Assembly (NCBI GenBank): GCA_024234935.1
Contig: JACKNI010000003.1
Coordinates: 124,001-188,000, forward strand
DNA: 64,000 bases
Direction: 5' to 3'
Source: Chromatiales bacterium
GTDB lineage: Bacteria; Pseudomonadota; Gammaproteobacteria; Steroidobacterales; GCA-2729495
The position numbers and the translations under genes are program-made. Below the pieces are notes generated by a model. It was not told where the DNA came from and ran no database searches. It worked only from the letters and a program-made list of their open reading frames with translations. Shown here in pieces: positions 54,838 through 62,260 of the stretch (the stretch's first letter is position 1; each line of letters starts with the position of its first letter).

Positions 54838-54914
54838 GGCTGAACCAGGCCTTAAATCAGTGGTATTGAAACAGCGAAACAATCTGAACGACAGTCGGGA
54901 CTTTTAACAACTTC

Positions 54915-54931
54915 GGATAGCCAGCCTATCC
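54915..54931. promoter_or_regulatory. Dyad upstream of UPF0149
   Basis: GGATAG, 5 nt, CTATCC, a perfect 6-bp inverted repeat in the 170-nt spacer between UPF0149 and the ZapB-like gene. It may be an operator or part of a promoter. Confidence 0.3.
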
Positions 54932-54970
54932 TAGCATCAGGCCCGGCACCGGGAGGCGGCCTGCCGGTAT

Positions 54971-55000
54971 TTGACCGCTGCAGCAGGCTGACACTATATT
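54971..55000 (+). promoter_or_regulatory. Promoter of the ZapB-like gene
   Basis: TTGACC at 54971-54976 and TATATT at 54995-55000, 18-nt spacer. The start would be near 55007, one nt from the ATG at 55008, so the mRNA may be leaderless. There is no ribosome site before that ATG. Confidence 0.45.
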
Positions 55001-55007
55001 GAGTTCC

Positions 55008-55238
55008 ATGAGCAACACCCTTGAAAAGACCTTCAGCCGTGAACTCGAGCGCCTCGAACGGCGCCTTGATGAACTGGTATTGATCACCAACCAGCTCAAG
55101 GATGAAAACCGCTCCCTGCGCCAGCGCCAGGACACACTGATCGCCGAGCGCGCCACACTCTTGCAGAAAAATGAGCAGGTCCGTTCGCGGGTTGAGGCGA
55201 TGGTCGGACGACTAAAGGCCATGGAGCACGGATCATGA
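55008..55238 (+). CDS. TIGR02449 coiled-coil protein (ZapB-like)
   Basis: 76 residues, nearly all coiled coil (LERRLDELVLITNQLKDENR then SLRQRQDTLIAERATLLQKN). It belongs to the short TIGR02449 family found upstream of zapA in gammaproteobacteria and is likely a divisome accessory. It overlaps the zapA ATG by 4 nt. ATG 55008 is preferred over TTG 54999. Confidence 0.85.
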   Translation: MSNTLEKTFSRELERLERRLDELVLITNQLKDENRSLRQRQDTLIAERATLLQKNEQVRSRVEAMVGRLKAMEHGS

Positions 55239-55552
55239 CACTGGAAGCCTCTACCCAGGTCAACATCAAGATCCTCGAGAAGGAGTATCAGATCTCCTGC
55301 CCCGTCAGTGAACGCGTTGCCCTGCTGAACTCGGCGGAACTGCTTAACGCCAAGATGCGCGAGATCCGCGACAGCGGCAAGGTGATCGGCCTCGACCGGA
55401 TTGCGGTGATGGCAGCGCTGAACATGGCCAATGAATTGCTGCGCTCGCGCAACATCGGGGAAAGCCTTGAAGGCAACGCCAAGCTCCGGCTGCAGGCCAT
55501 GCGCGAGCGCATTGAGGGCGCACTGCAGGCCGGACGTCAGCTCGACCTCTGA
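55235..55552 (+). CDS. zapA: Cell division protein ZapA
   Basis: 105 residues. VNIKILEKEYQISCPVSERVALLNSAELLNAKMREI begins the ZapA fold, and RIAVMAALNMANELL continues it. A coiled coil at the C-terminus completes the family. It crosslinks and stabilises FtsZ filaments at midcell. It is the upstream neighbour of the 6S RNA gene, as in E. coli. Confidence 0.93.
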   Translation: MTLEASTQVNIKILEKEYQISCPVSERVALLNSAELLNAKMREIRDSGKVIGLDRIAVMAALNMANELLRSRNIGESLEGNAKLRLQAMRERIEGALQAGRQLDL

Positions 55553-55583
55553 CACGTCACATATTTTTATTCGGGCCCGTGTC

Positions 55584-55589
55584 TATAAT
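55584..55589 (+). promoter_or_regulatory. Promoter -10 of 6S RNA
   Basis: TATAAT precedes the 6S RNA 5' end by 6 nt. The -35 region is AT rich (ATATTTTTATT) without a clear consensus hexamer. Confidence 0.5.
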
Positions 55590-55595
55590 GGAGCC

Positions 55596-55783
55596 GGTCC
55601 CTCCTGCGGTGTTCGACAGCGGCTTGATTGGTCTCTCGACCCTTAATCGTGCTTTCGGAATCGCAGGCTGTCGGTAGTCTGTGCATGACCGCCTCGTGCG
55701 GGAAGCCTTCTCTGCCGCGTTTGATTCCACCTGATGCTCCCGGTCGGTGAGCAGCAGGCCGCACCGGCACAGGCGGGAGGGGC
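55596..55783 (+). ncRNA. ssrS: 6S RNA
   Basis: About 188 nt between zapA and the 5-FCL gene, the universal gammaproteobacterial location. The closing stem pairs CCCTCCTGC at the 5' end with GCGGGAGGG at the 3' end. GTTCGACAGCGG near the 5' end and GGGAAGCCTT in the 3' half match conserved 6S elements. 6S RNA mimics an open promoter and sequesters sigma70 RNA polymerase in stationary phase. Ends are approximate. Confidence 0.85.
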
Positions 55784-55797
55784 CACCTTCCTTATCC

Positions 55798-56412
55798 ATG
55801 ACGAACGGCAAGGCACCTTCCAAATCACGGTACCGCCAGCGCCTGCTGGCGCAGCGCCGCGCATTGACTCCAGACCAGATGCACCAGGCAGCCCGGCGGG
55901 TCGCCGCCCGGGTCTGGCGCCTGCCGGTCCTGGCCCGCAGCCGGCGTTTGGCCCTGTATTTGCCGGTATCCGGCGAACTCGACTGCACTCCGGTCATCAG
56001 CGCAGCCTGGCGGCGCGGACGTGAAGTTTTTCTTCCCGTAATGGCGGGAACCGGGCTCCGCTTCGCGCCTTTTGCACCCGACAGCCAGCTGCTCTGCAAC
56101 CGCTTCGGCATTCCTGAACCGGCCTGCAGTGCTGACGAGTGGCGCAGCGCGCGCGAGATGGATGTAATTCTTGCGCCACTTGTTGGCTTCGATGCAAACG
56201 GCTATCGACTCGGCATGGGCGGTGGTTACTACGACCGGACGCTGGCATTTCTTGCGCTGCGCGCAAATTTTCGCCGGCCACACTTCATCGGATTGGCTTA
56301 TGCATTTCAGCAGATCGGAGCTGTTCCTCACCAGGAACATGATGTGCAACTTGAAGCAGTCGTGACTGATGCGGGCTGTTTCAGTTGCCGTTCCGGACCA
56401 CAACAGGAGTAA
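55798..56412 (+). CDS. 5-formyltetrahydrofolate cyclo-ligase
   Basis: 204 residues from ATG 55798, just after the 6S RNA. GYRLGMGGGYYDRTL is the ATP/folate loop, and MDVILAPLVGFDANG and the opening KSRYRQRLLAQRRALTPDQ are typical. It converts 5-formyl-THF to methenyl-THF with ATP, salvaging folate. It fits with the glycine cleavage genes in one-carbon metabolism, though not in the same operon. Confidence 0.92.
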   Translation: MTNGKAPSKSRYRQRLLAQRRALTPDQMHQAARRVAARVWRLPVLARSRRLALYLPVSGELDCTPVISAAWRRGREVFLPVMAGTGLRFAPFAPDSQLLCNRFGIPEPACSADEWRSAREMDVILAPLVGFDANGYRLGMGGGYYDRTLAFLALRANFRRPHFIGLAYAFQQIGAVPHQEHDVQLEAVVTDAGCFSCRSGPQQE

Positions 56413-56547
56413 AAAACTGTCTCTGCGGGTCTCCGACCAGCGAAATGCCCCTTGACCCGAATGAGAACCAAATCACCCCGGTTGCTGGAATTCTGCAAAC
56501 TCTTGTATATACTCAGCCCCGTCTACCTCGACACGGAGACTGAAACT

Positions 56548-56634
56548 ATGGCTACGAAGAAAGCTTCCAAGAAAAAAGTTGCTGCTAAGACCAAGAAGAA
56601 GGCCAAGAAAAAGGCCGCAAAGAAAAAGCGTTAG
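56548..56634 (+). CDS. 28-residue lysine-rich microprotein
   Basis: MATKKASKKKVAAKTKKKAK then KAAKKKR: 28 residues, about 17 of them Lys/Arg, the rest Ala, Ser, Thr, Val and Met. GGAG lies ten nt before ATG 56548. The codons mix aag and aaa rather than a simple repeat, so selection on protein is plausible. It resembles the tails of histone H1-like and HU-extension proteins and could bind DNA or RNA. It is followed by two strong hairpins. It is too small for confident homology. Confidence 0.6.
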   Translation: MATKKASKKKVAAKTKKKAKKKAAKKKR

Positions 56635-56645
56635 TTGCTAAACGC

Positions 56646-56675
56646 CGGCCAGAAATCTGAAAAGATTTCTGGCCG
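56646..56675. terminator. GAAA-loop hairpin after microprotein
   Basis: A 13-bp perfect stem (CGGCCAGAAATCT and complement) capped by GAAA, beginning 12 nt after the microprotein stop. No T-tract follows immediately, so it may stabilise the 3' end or be a processing site. Confidence 0.6.
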
Positions 56676-56705
56676 ATCTTCGAAAGAAGATAACGCGCGA
56701 AATCG

Positions 56706-56733
56706 GTGCCCGCTTCGGCGGGCACTTTTTTTT
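56706..56733 (+). terminator. Rho-independent terminator
   Basis: GTGCCCGC, TTCG tetraloop, GCGGGCAC, then eight T. This is a textbook intrinsic terminator ending the transcript that includes the microprotein. Confidence 0.9.
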
Positions 56734-56791
56734 GTACCCCCTTCCCGCGCTGCATACCTATAATCGGCCGGCAACAGTTGCGGAGACGCAC

Positions 56792-57454
56792 ATGGAACAG
56801 GCCGCCAGAAAGCAGCAGGCCGCTCAGGCCGCCCTTGAATTCATCAAGCCCGGCATGACGCTCGGCGTTGGCACCGGATCCACTGTCAATTACTTCATCG
56901 ATGAACTGATCCGGTATCGGGATGACCTCGCCGCGATCGTCGCCAGCTCCAGGGCAACCGAAGCACGCCTGCGCGCCAGAGGGCTGACGGTCAGCGAACT
57001 GGAGGATGTGGGCGATCCGGATCTTTATGTGGACGGCGCGGATGAGGCCAACAAGCACTTCCACCTGATCAAGGGCGGCGGCGGCGCCCTGACCCGCGAA
57101 AAAGTCCTGGCAGCCGCCTCCCGGAAGTTCGTCTGCATCATCGACCAGTCGAAGTGGGTAGCCACCCTCGGCCAGTTCCCGTTGCCCGTCGAGGTAATTC
57201 CGATGGCCCGGTCCTGGGTTGCCCGACAGTTCCTCAAGGTGCGCGGGCAGCCGGTTTGGCGGGAGGGCTTTGTTACCGACAACGGCAACCACATCATTGA
57301 TATACGCAACCTGCAGATCAGCAACCCGGTGGAATTTGAAACCCGCTTCAACCAGGTTCCCGGCATCGTTACCGTAGGACTTTTTGCCAACCGGCCAGCC
57401 GACGTGATTCTCCTGGCAGACGACAGTGGCATAAAGCGCATGGACCGGCGCTGA
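56792..57454 (+). CDS. rpiA: Ribose-5-phosphate isomerase A
   Basis: 220 residues from ATG 56792 (GGAG six nt upstream). GVGTGSTVNYFIDEL, DGADEANKHFHLIKGGGGALTREK are the phosphate-binding and catalytic (Asp, Lys) motifs. It interconverts ribulose and ribose 5-phosphate, continuing from the gnd product. It stands just after a strong terminator, so it has its own promoter. In E. coli it is also near ygfA and 6S RNA. Confidence 0.95.
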   Translation: MEQAARKQQAAQAALEFIKPGMTLGVGTGSTVNYFIDELIRYRDDLAAIVASSRATEARLRARGLTVSELEDVGDPDLYVDGADEANKHFHLIKGGGGALTREKVLAAASRKFVCIIDQSKWVATLGQFPLPVEVIPMARSWVARQFLKVRGQPVWREGFVTDNGNHIIDIRNLQISNPVEFETRFNQVPGIVTVGLFANRPADVILLADDSGIKRMDRR

Positions 57455-57481
57455 ACTGCCGGCGACTGCCAGATGAAAAAA

Positions 57482-57508
57482 AAACGGCCCGCTCCATGCG
57501 GGCCGTTT
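57482..57508. terminator. Bidirectional terminator between rpiA and tRNA-Gln
   Basis: AAACGGCCCGC, TCCAT, GCGGGCCGTTT is an 11-bp stem. An A-run at 57476-57484 gives a T-tract on the minus strand, so it ends the tRNA transcript. On the plus strand it may also stop rpiA. Confidence 0.75.
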
Positions 57509-57513
57509 CATAT

Positions 57514-57587
57514 TGGCTGGGGGACTAGGATTCGAACCTAGGTTCTCGGAGTCAGAGTCCGATGTCCTACCGCTGGACGATCCCCCA
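57514..57587 (-). tRNA. tRNA-Gln (anticodon CTG)
   Basis: 74 nt with encoded CCA. The acceptor arms TGGGGGA and TCCCCCA pair, the T-arm loop is GGTTCGAAT, and the anticodon loop ACTCTGACT carries CTG (plus-strand 57553-57555). A TATAAT -10 lies at 57606-57601 on the minus strand, about 14 nt before the 5' end. Confidence 0.95.
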
Positions 57588-57600
57588 GTGGGTGGGACGC

Positions 57601-57606
57601 ATTATA
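57601..57606 (-). promoter_or_regulatory. -10 element of tRNA-Gln
   Basis: Minus-strand TATAAT 14 nt before the tRNA 5' end, in the short gap after rpsI. The -35 region overlaps the rpsI stop and is weak. Confidence 0.45.
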
Positions 57607-57619
57607 GACCGGTCGAGAA

Positions 57620-58018
57620 CTAGCGCTTCGAGAACTGGGTTGCACGGCGGGCTTTGCGCAGACCGACTTTCTTGCGCTCGACCTCACGTGCATCACGGGT
57701 CACATAGCCGGCCTTGCGCAGCTGGGGGCGCAGGCTCTCGTCGTAAGCCATCAGCGCGCGGGTCAGGCCGTGGCGAATTGCACCGGCCTGGCCGGTGATG
57801 CCGCCGCCGGCAACATTCACATTGACGTCAAACTGGCCTTCCAGTTTGGTCAGCTCCAGCGGCTGCCGGACGATCATGCGGGCGGTCTTGCGGCCGAAAA
57901 ACACATCGATGGGCCTGGAATTGATGGTGATCTCGCCATTGCCACGACGAATGAATACCCGTGCGGTGGAAGCCTTGCGGCGGCCGGTGCCATAAAACTG
58001 GGTGGACTGAGTAGCCAT
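57620..58018 (-). CDS. rpsI: 30S ribosomal protein S9
   Basis: 132 residues, the usual size. YGTGRRKASTARVFIRRGNG opens it, GGGITGQAGAIRHGLTRALM lies in the middle and RKAGYVTRDAREVERKKVGL with a KRK-like basic tail (FSKR end) closes it. It binds the P-site tRNA anticodon region through its tail. It follows rplM by 33 nt in the conserved rplM-rpsI operon. Confidence 0.97.
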   Translation of the reverse strand: MATQSTQFYGTGRRKASTARVFIRRGNGEITINSRPIDVFFGRKTARMIVRQPLELTKLEGQFDVNVNVAGGGITGQAGAIRHGLTRALMAYDESLRPQLRKAGYVTRDAREVERKKVGLRKARRATQFSKR

Positions 58019-58051
58019 CTGTGGTGGTGCCTGCTGGGTCTGGTTTGGGGG

Positions 58052-58480
58052 TTAGAGCTTCAGTACTTCCGGCTGCTGGGCTGCATGCTCATGTTCTGAA
58101 CCGGGAAACACGCGCAGCTTCTTCAGCATTGCCGCGCCGAGGCTGTTCTTGGGCAGCATCCCCTTCACGGCCTTGGTAATGGCGCGCTCCGGGTGCTCCT
58201 GCATCATCTTGCCGAGGGCAATCGTCTTCATATTGCCGACGTAACCCGTGTGGTGGCGATACAGCTTGTCTTTCAGCTTGTTGCCAGTCACGCGGATATT
58301 TGCCGCGTTGATGATGACGATGTAATCGCCCGTATCGACATGCGGCGTAAATTCGGGCTTATGCTTGCCGCGCAGCCTGAAAGCCACCGCGGAAGCGAGG
58401 CGACCGAGCGTCTGACCTGTGGCGTCTACCACATACCAGCCGCGCCGCACCTCATGAGATTTGGCAGAAAACGTGCCCAT
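58052..58480 (-). CDS. rplM: 50S ribosomal protein L13
   Basis: 142 residues from ATG 58480. WYVVDATGQTLGRLASAVAF, VIINAANIRVTGNKLKDKLY and GMLPKNSLGAAMLKKLRVF are standard L13 peptides. Preceded by a good promoter and a structured 5' leader that may bind L13 for autoregulation. Confidence 0.97.
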   Translation of the reverse strand: MGTFSAKSHEVRRGWYVVDATGQTLGRLASAVAFRLRGKHKPEFTPHVDTGDYIVIINAANIRVTGNKLKDKLYRHHTGYVGNMKTIALGKMMQEHPERAITKAVKGMLPKNSLGAAMLKKLRVFPGSEHEHAAQQPEVLKL

Positions 58481-58542
58481 TCGACACCTGTAACTAAATG
58501 CCTCGGCTGGACCCGGAAAACCGGACAGCCCTCGGCGAGGGC
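58481..58542 (-). promoter_or_regulatory. Structured leader of rplM (possible L13 binding site)
   Basis: From the predicted start near 58541 the about 60-nt leader holds two hairpins: GCCCTC/GAGGGC with a 3-nt loop (58528-58542) and CCGG/CCGG around four unpaired bases (58513-58524). Ribosomal-protein leaders of L13 operons are known in gammaproteobacteria. Assignment here is by position only. Confidence 0.4.
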
Positions 58543-58547
58543 CGCAA

Positions 58548-58576
58548 AGTGTATGCGGGCCGGCGGGTTTTTTCAA
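58548..58576 (-). promoter_or_regulatory. rplM-rpsI promoter
   Basis: Minus-strand TTGAAA (58576-58571), 17-nt spacer, TACACT (58553-58548). This is close to the sigma70 consensus and the same -10 hexamer as the TA promoter. Confidence 0.6.
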
Positions 58577-58662
58577 ATCGGCCGAGCCGGAACCTCCAGC
58601 CGCGGGGCACGAAGCCCCGGCGGGCGGGCGATCTGGTCACCTGGACCAGCCCGGAGCGACGG

Positions 58663-59706
58663 CTACTCGACCGCCAATCCCGGTCGCCGGCCCAGGGACT
58701 GGTCCCGGTATTCGCTGGGGGAAAGCCCCTCCCAGCTGCGGAATGCCCGGGAGAAGCTGCTGACATCTGCAAAGCCCAGCAGATAGGTCACCTCGCTGAC
58801 CGAGTGCAGCCCCTGGCGGATGTAGAGCTGCGCCAGTTCCCGGCGGGTCTCGTTCAGCAGGTTCCGGTAACTCGTGTTGCGCGTCGCGAGCTTGCTCTGC
58901 AGTGACCGGTCGCTCATGTTGAGACGCGCCGCAACCTTCTCCTTGCTGCACTCACCGGACGGCAGCAACTCGATGAACAGGGCACGCACGCGCGCGATGA
59001 TGTCGTCGCGGTCCATGCGCGCCAGCAGTGCCATGACCACGGCATCATTCTGCCGGGCGAGCTCGGCATTGGCGGCGGGCAGCTCCACGCTCATGTCGCG
59101 CAGATCGAGGATCAGACTGTTGGACGGACAGCCGTAGACGACCGTGGTACCGAAGAACTGTTCGAATCGCTGCACTTTTTCCCGTGGCCGTGGCCGGCAC
59201 AGACATACGGACAGGGGCGCGAAGTCCGGCCGGTAGATCTCGCGCATGAAGCGCACCGCCGTGGCCATCCAGGCATCCTGCGGGTAGTACTGCTGACGGT
59301 CGATGGTGGCCGCCATGACCAGGCGGTACTCGGTGGCCGTGCGTTCCATCTGGCAGTCGGCATTGGTACTGACCAGCCGGAAATAGCGCACGACGCGCCG
59401 GCAGAAGGATTCGAGCGTACTGCTCGCGAGCAGCGAAAAGCCCAGCGCATGCAGCGAGGTCGCGTGTACGAACTCGGCGATGGACAGTCCGAAAGAGGGA
59501 TCGTTGGTGGCCGCGTCTGCCAGCTCGTAGACGCGGCTCATGGCGGCGGCAGGAAAACGGGTGGTGGGAACGCGTGCGGCTGCGAGGTCGATGCCGGCGC
59601 TCGCAAAGATGGCCCGGCTGTCGAGGCCGCGCGCATCAAGCGCCTGGGCCACGGCAACGGCCCAGCCGGCAATGATGTGCGGATCCCTGGTCTCCTGCAG
59701 TTCCAC
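58663..59706 (-). CDS. AraC-family transcriptional regulator (Arabinose_bd type)
   Basis: 347 residues from a GTG at 59706 with GGGAGG eight nt upstream. The frame stays open to 60810, but that stretch is the shadow of the acyl-CoA dehydrogenase. N-terminal ligand domain: ATSLHALGFSLLASSTLESF. C-terminal double HTH: KEKVAARLNMSDRSLQSKLA and YLLGFADVSSFSRAFRSWEG. It lies downstream of the GcdH-like gene and probably regulates it or related catabolic genes. Confidence 0.88.
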   Translation of the reverse strand: MELQETRDPHIIAGWAVAVAQALDARGLDSRAIFASAGIDLAAARVPTTRFPAAAMSRVYELADAATNDPSFGLSIAEFVHATSLHALGFSLLASSTLESFCRRVVRYFRLVSTNADCQMERTATEYRLVMAATIDRQQYYPQDAWMATAVRFMREIYRPDFAPLSVCLCRPRPREKVQRFEQFFGTTVVYGCPSNSLILDLRDMSVELPAANAELARQNDAVVMALLARMDRDDIIARVRALFIELLPSGECSKEKVAARLNMSDRSLQSKLATRNTSYRNLLNETRRELAQLYIRQGLHSVSEVTYLLGFADVSSFSRAFRSWEGLSPSEYRDQSLGRRPGLAVE

Positions 59707-59768
59707 GGCGTCGCCTCCCGGGTGACTATCGCAATAGTCGATCCCGGTCGGCTGAAACACAAGCCTGC

Positions 59769-60998
59769 TCAGAAAGCGCTGACGCCGGTGAGCTCTTTGC
59801 CAACCACCAGTTGGTGTACCGATTCCGTGCCCTCGTAGGTGATCACGCTCTCGAGGTTCAGCATATGCCGTACCGGCACATACTCGGCGCTGATACCGCC
59901 GCCGCCCAGCATGTCGCGGCAGTCCCTTGCGATATCGAGCGCCATCCGCACGTTGTTCCACTTGGCCAGCGATACCTGGGTGGGGTGCAGGCGACCTGAA
60001 TCCTTGAGCCGCCCCAGACGCAGCGCCAGCAGCTGGGCCGTGCTGATGCGCCGCGCCATGTCGGCGAGACGTACCTGGATCAATTGCTTGTGCGACAGCG
60101 GACTGCCAAACAGACGCCGGCTCTCGGTATACGCCAGCAGCTCCTTCAGACAAGCCTGGGCGCTGCCGATCGGGCCCCAGCTGATGCCATAGCGGGCCTG
60201 GGTCAGACAGCTCAGGGGGCCACGCAGACCGGTCACACCGGGCAGCACATTGGCCTCCGGAATGCGCACGTTGTCGAAAAACAGCGCGGCAGTCACGGAG
60301 GCACGCAGCGACATCTTGTTTTCGATCTCGGGGGCCGCAAACCCCGCCATGCCCCGCTCGACCAGAAAGCCCTTGATGCCTTCGTCGGTATTGGCCCACA
60401 CGACCGCAACATCGGCGATGGTGCCGTTGGTGATCCACATCTTGGAACCGTTGAGCACCCAGTCGCCACCCTGGCGCTTCGCCTGGGTTTTCATGCTCGC
60501 CGGATCGGAACCACCGTGCGCCTCGGTCAGTCCGAAACAGCCGATGGCCTCGCCGCGCGCCATCGCCGGCAGCCAGCGCTGCTTCTGCGCCTCCGAACCG
60601 AAGCTGTGAATCGGGTACATGACCAGGCTGCTCTGTACCGAAACGAAACTGCGCAGGCCGCTGTCGCCGCGCTCCAGTTCCTGACAGATCAGGCCGTAGG
60701 CGACGCTGTTGAGCCCCGCACAATCGTAGCCCTCGATACTGCTCCCCAGCAGGCCGAGTCCCGCGATCTCCTTGACCAGTTCCTGCGGGAAACGATGCTG
60801 CTCGAAGCATTCGCGAATGATTGGCAGTACCTGGTCGTCGACGAAGCGGGCGACGGTATCCTGGACCAGGAGTTCGTCTTCAGTCAGCTCGGAACGGATA
60901 TCGAACAGATCGAGCGGATCCAGCGCCCGGCCCGGCTTTGCCTGCGAACTGGACCCGGCGACTGCGCCCGGCTTGGATACCGACTCGACCATGGTCAT
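59769..60998 (-). CDS. Acyl-CoA dehydrogenase, glutaryl-CoA dehydrogenase-like
   Basis: 409 residues. RSFVSVQSSLVMYPIHSFGS (Arg binding the substrate carboxylate), GCFGLTEAHGGSDPASMKT and the base-carrying VITYEGTESVHQ are glutaryl-CoA dehydrogenase signatures. It oxidises and decarboxylates glutaryl-CoA to crotonyl-CoA with FAD, in lysine/aromatic catabolism. It is divergent from a second AraC gene, and upstream of the first. Confidence 0.85.
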   Translation of the reverse strand: MTMVESVSKPGAVAGSSSQAKPGRALDPLDLFDIRSELTEDELLVQDTVARFVDDQVLPIIRECFEQHRFPQELVKEIAGLGLLGSSIEGYDCAGLNSVAYGLICQELERGDSGLRSFVSVQSSLVMYPIHSFGSEAQKQRWLPAMARGEAIGCFGLTEAHGGSDPASMKTQAKRQGGDWVLNGSKMWITNGTIADVAVVWANTDEGIKGFLVERGMAGFAAPEIENKMSLRASVTAALFFDNVRIPEANVLPGVTGLRGPLSCLTQARYGISWGPIGSAQACLKELLAYTESRRLFGSPLSHKQLIQVRLADMARRISTAQLLALRLGRLKDSGRLHPTQVSLAKWNNVRMALDIARDCRDMLGGGGISAEYVPVRHMLNLESVITYEGTESVHQLVVGKELTGVSAF

Positions 60999-61169
60999 AT
61001 GTCCTGCTGTGCTTCAGGGGAGAGGCGATTATTAACAAAGCGGTCCGTCCGCCCGTTATACGGTTTGCGCAGCCGCATTGGCCGAAGCAGCCGGAGCGGA
61101 CCACACCCGCCCGCTCCGCGCTAGTATCCCCTGCGTCAGCGGCAAAAGTCCCGCTGCATCGAGGCCTGA

Positions 61170-62210
61170 ATGGACGACATTACACACGAGCCCTTTGGCA
61201 GCCTGCGGCCCGTGCCGCCGGCCGGCATGCCATTGCCAGGCCAGCTGGTGCTGGAAACCGCTGACCTGCTCACGGCCCGTGATCACCTGTCCCGGTTCCT
61301 GTGGCCACACACGGTAATACCCACGGCACGACGGCCCCAGGTGGCCTTCCGCCACTGCAGCGCCAGCATCGGCCAGGTCTCGATGCACGCGCTGCACTAC
61401 GGTGCAGCGGTACAGATCGAAGCGCACCCGGATGACTCCTATCTTTTTCTCGTCCTGCTGCATGGCGCCGGCACACTCAGCCAGGACGGCTTCACGGGAC
61501 CACTGAACCCGCAGATCATCCGCGCCATGAACCCGACCGGACCAGCCACGATGCGTTTCGTCGCCGGGGAAGTGAACCTGACCTTGCGCATACCCTCCAC
61601 ACTGCTGCATGGCTGGCTTGAGGAGACCACCGGACAGCGCGTCCCCGCTCCCGTGTACTTTGAACAGCATTCAGATCCGGGCACCGGCAATGCCCCCGGG
61701 CTGCGGCGTTTTCTGCACTTCCTGTGCAGCGAATTTGAACAGCGCACCGCCGGCATCGTCAGCAGCCCGACGGTTTGCCGCCAGCTGGAGCGAACGCTGA
61801 TCAGCCTGGTGATGATGGAATTGCCACACAACCACAGCGCAGCGCTTGATGCCGAACGTACGGGTCCGGCACCGGGCTATATCCGCAATGTCGAGCAGTA
61901 CATCCGGAGCAATGCGGACCAGCCCGTCACGCTGCGCGATCTCGCCGGGATTGCCGGTGTCAGCGAACGAACCCTGCAGGCGGGGTTTCGGCGCTTCCGG
62001 CAAACAACGCCCATGGAGTATCTGCGCGACTACCGCCTGGATCTGGCGCACCAGGGACTTCTGGCTGGCGCCGTCGGCGGCCGCAGCGTGACCGACATCG
62101 CGCTGACCTGCGGCTTCAATCACCTCGGCAAGTTTGCGAAGTGCTACCGCGCGCGCTTTGGCGAAACACCCTCGGAAACCCGGCGTCGGGCGCTGACGAC
62201 AACCATCTAG
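61170..62210 (+). CDS. AraC-family transcriptional regulator (AraC-binding-like type)
   Basis: 346 residues. The C-terminal HTH pair is visible: TLRDLAGIAGVSERTLQAGF and SVTDIALTCGFNHLGKFAK then CYRARFGETPSETRR. The N-terminal part (YLFLVLLHGAGTLSQDGF) is cupin-like, as in PF14525. It is divergent from the GcdH-like gene across 171 nt, the usual arrangement for a local activator. Confidence 0.88.
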   Translation: MDDITHEPFGSLRPVPPAGMPLPGQLVLETADLLTARDHLSRFLWPHTVIPTARRPQVAFRHCSASIGQVSMHALHYGAAVQIEAHPDDSYLFLVLLHGAGTLSQDGFTGPLNPQIIRAMNPTGPATMRFVAGEVNLTLRIPSTLLHGWLEETTGQRVPAPVYFEQHSDPGTGNAPGLRRFLHFLCSEFEQRTAGIVSSPTVCRQLERTLISLVMMELPHNHSAALDAERTGPAPGYIRNVEQYIRSNADQPVTLRDLAGIAGVSERTLQAGFRRFRQTTPMEYLRDYRLDLAHQGLLAGAVGGRSVTDIALTCGFNHLGKFAKCYRARFGETPSETRRRALTTTI

Positions 62211-62260
62211 ATATCCTGCCGGTTGCGCCCGCGAGTCCGGGCTGAATTGCAGCCCCGCAT

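Noticed and set aside
58663..60810. A 715-codon open frame on the minus strand
   Set aside because: Its first half is the shadow of the acyl-CoA dehydrogenase in another frame. The AraC gene starts at GTG 59706 with a good ribosome site.
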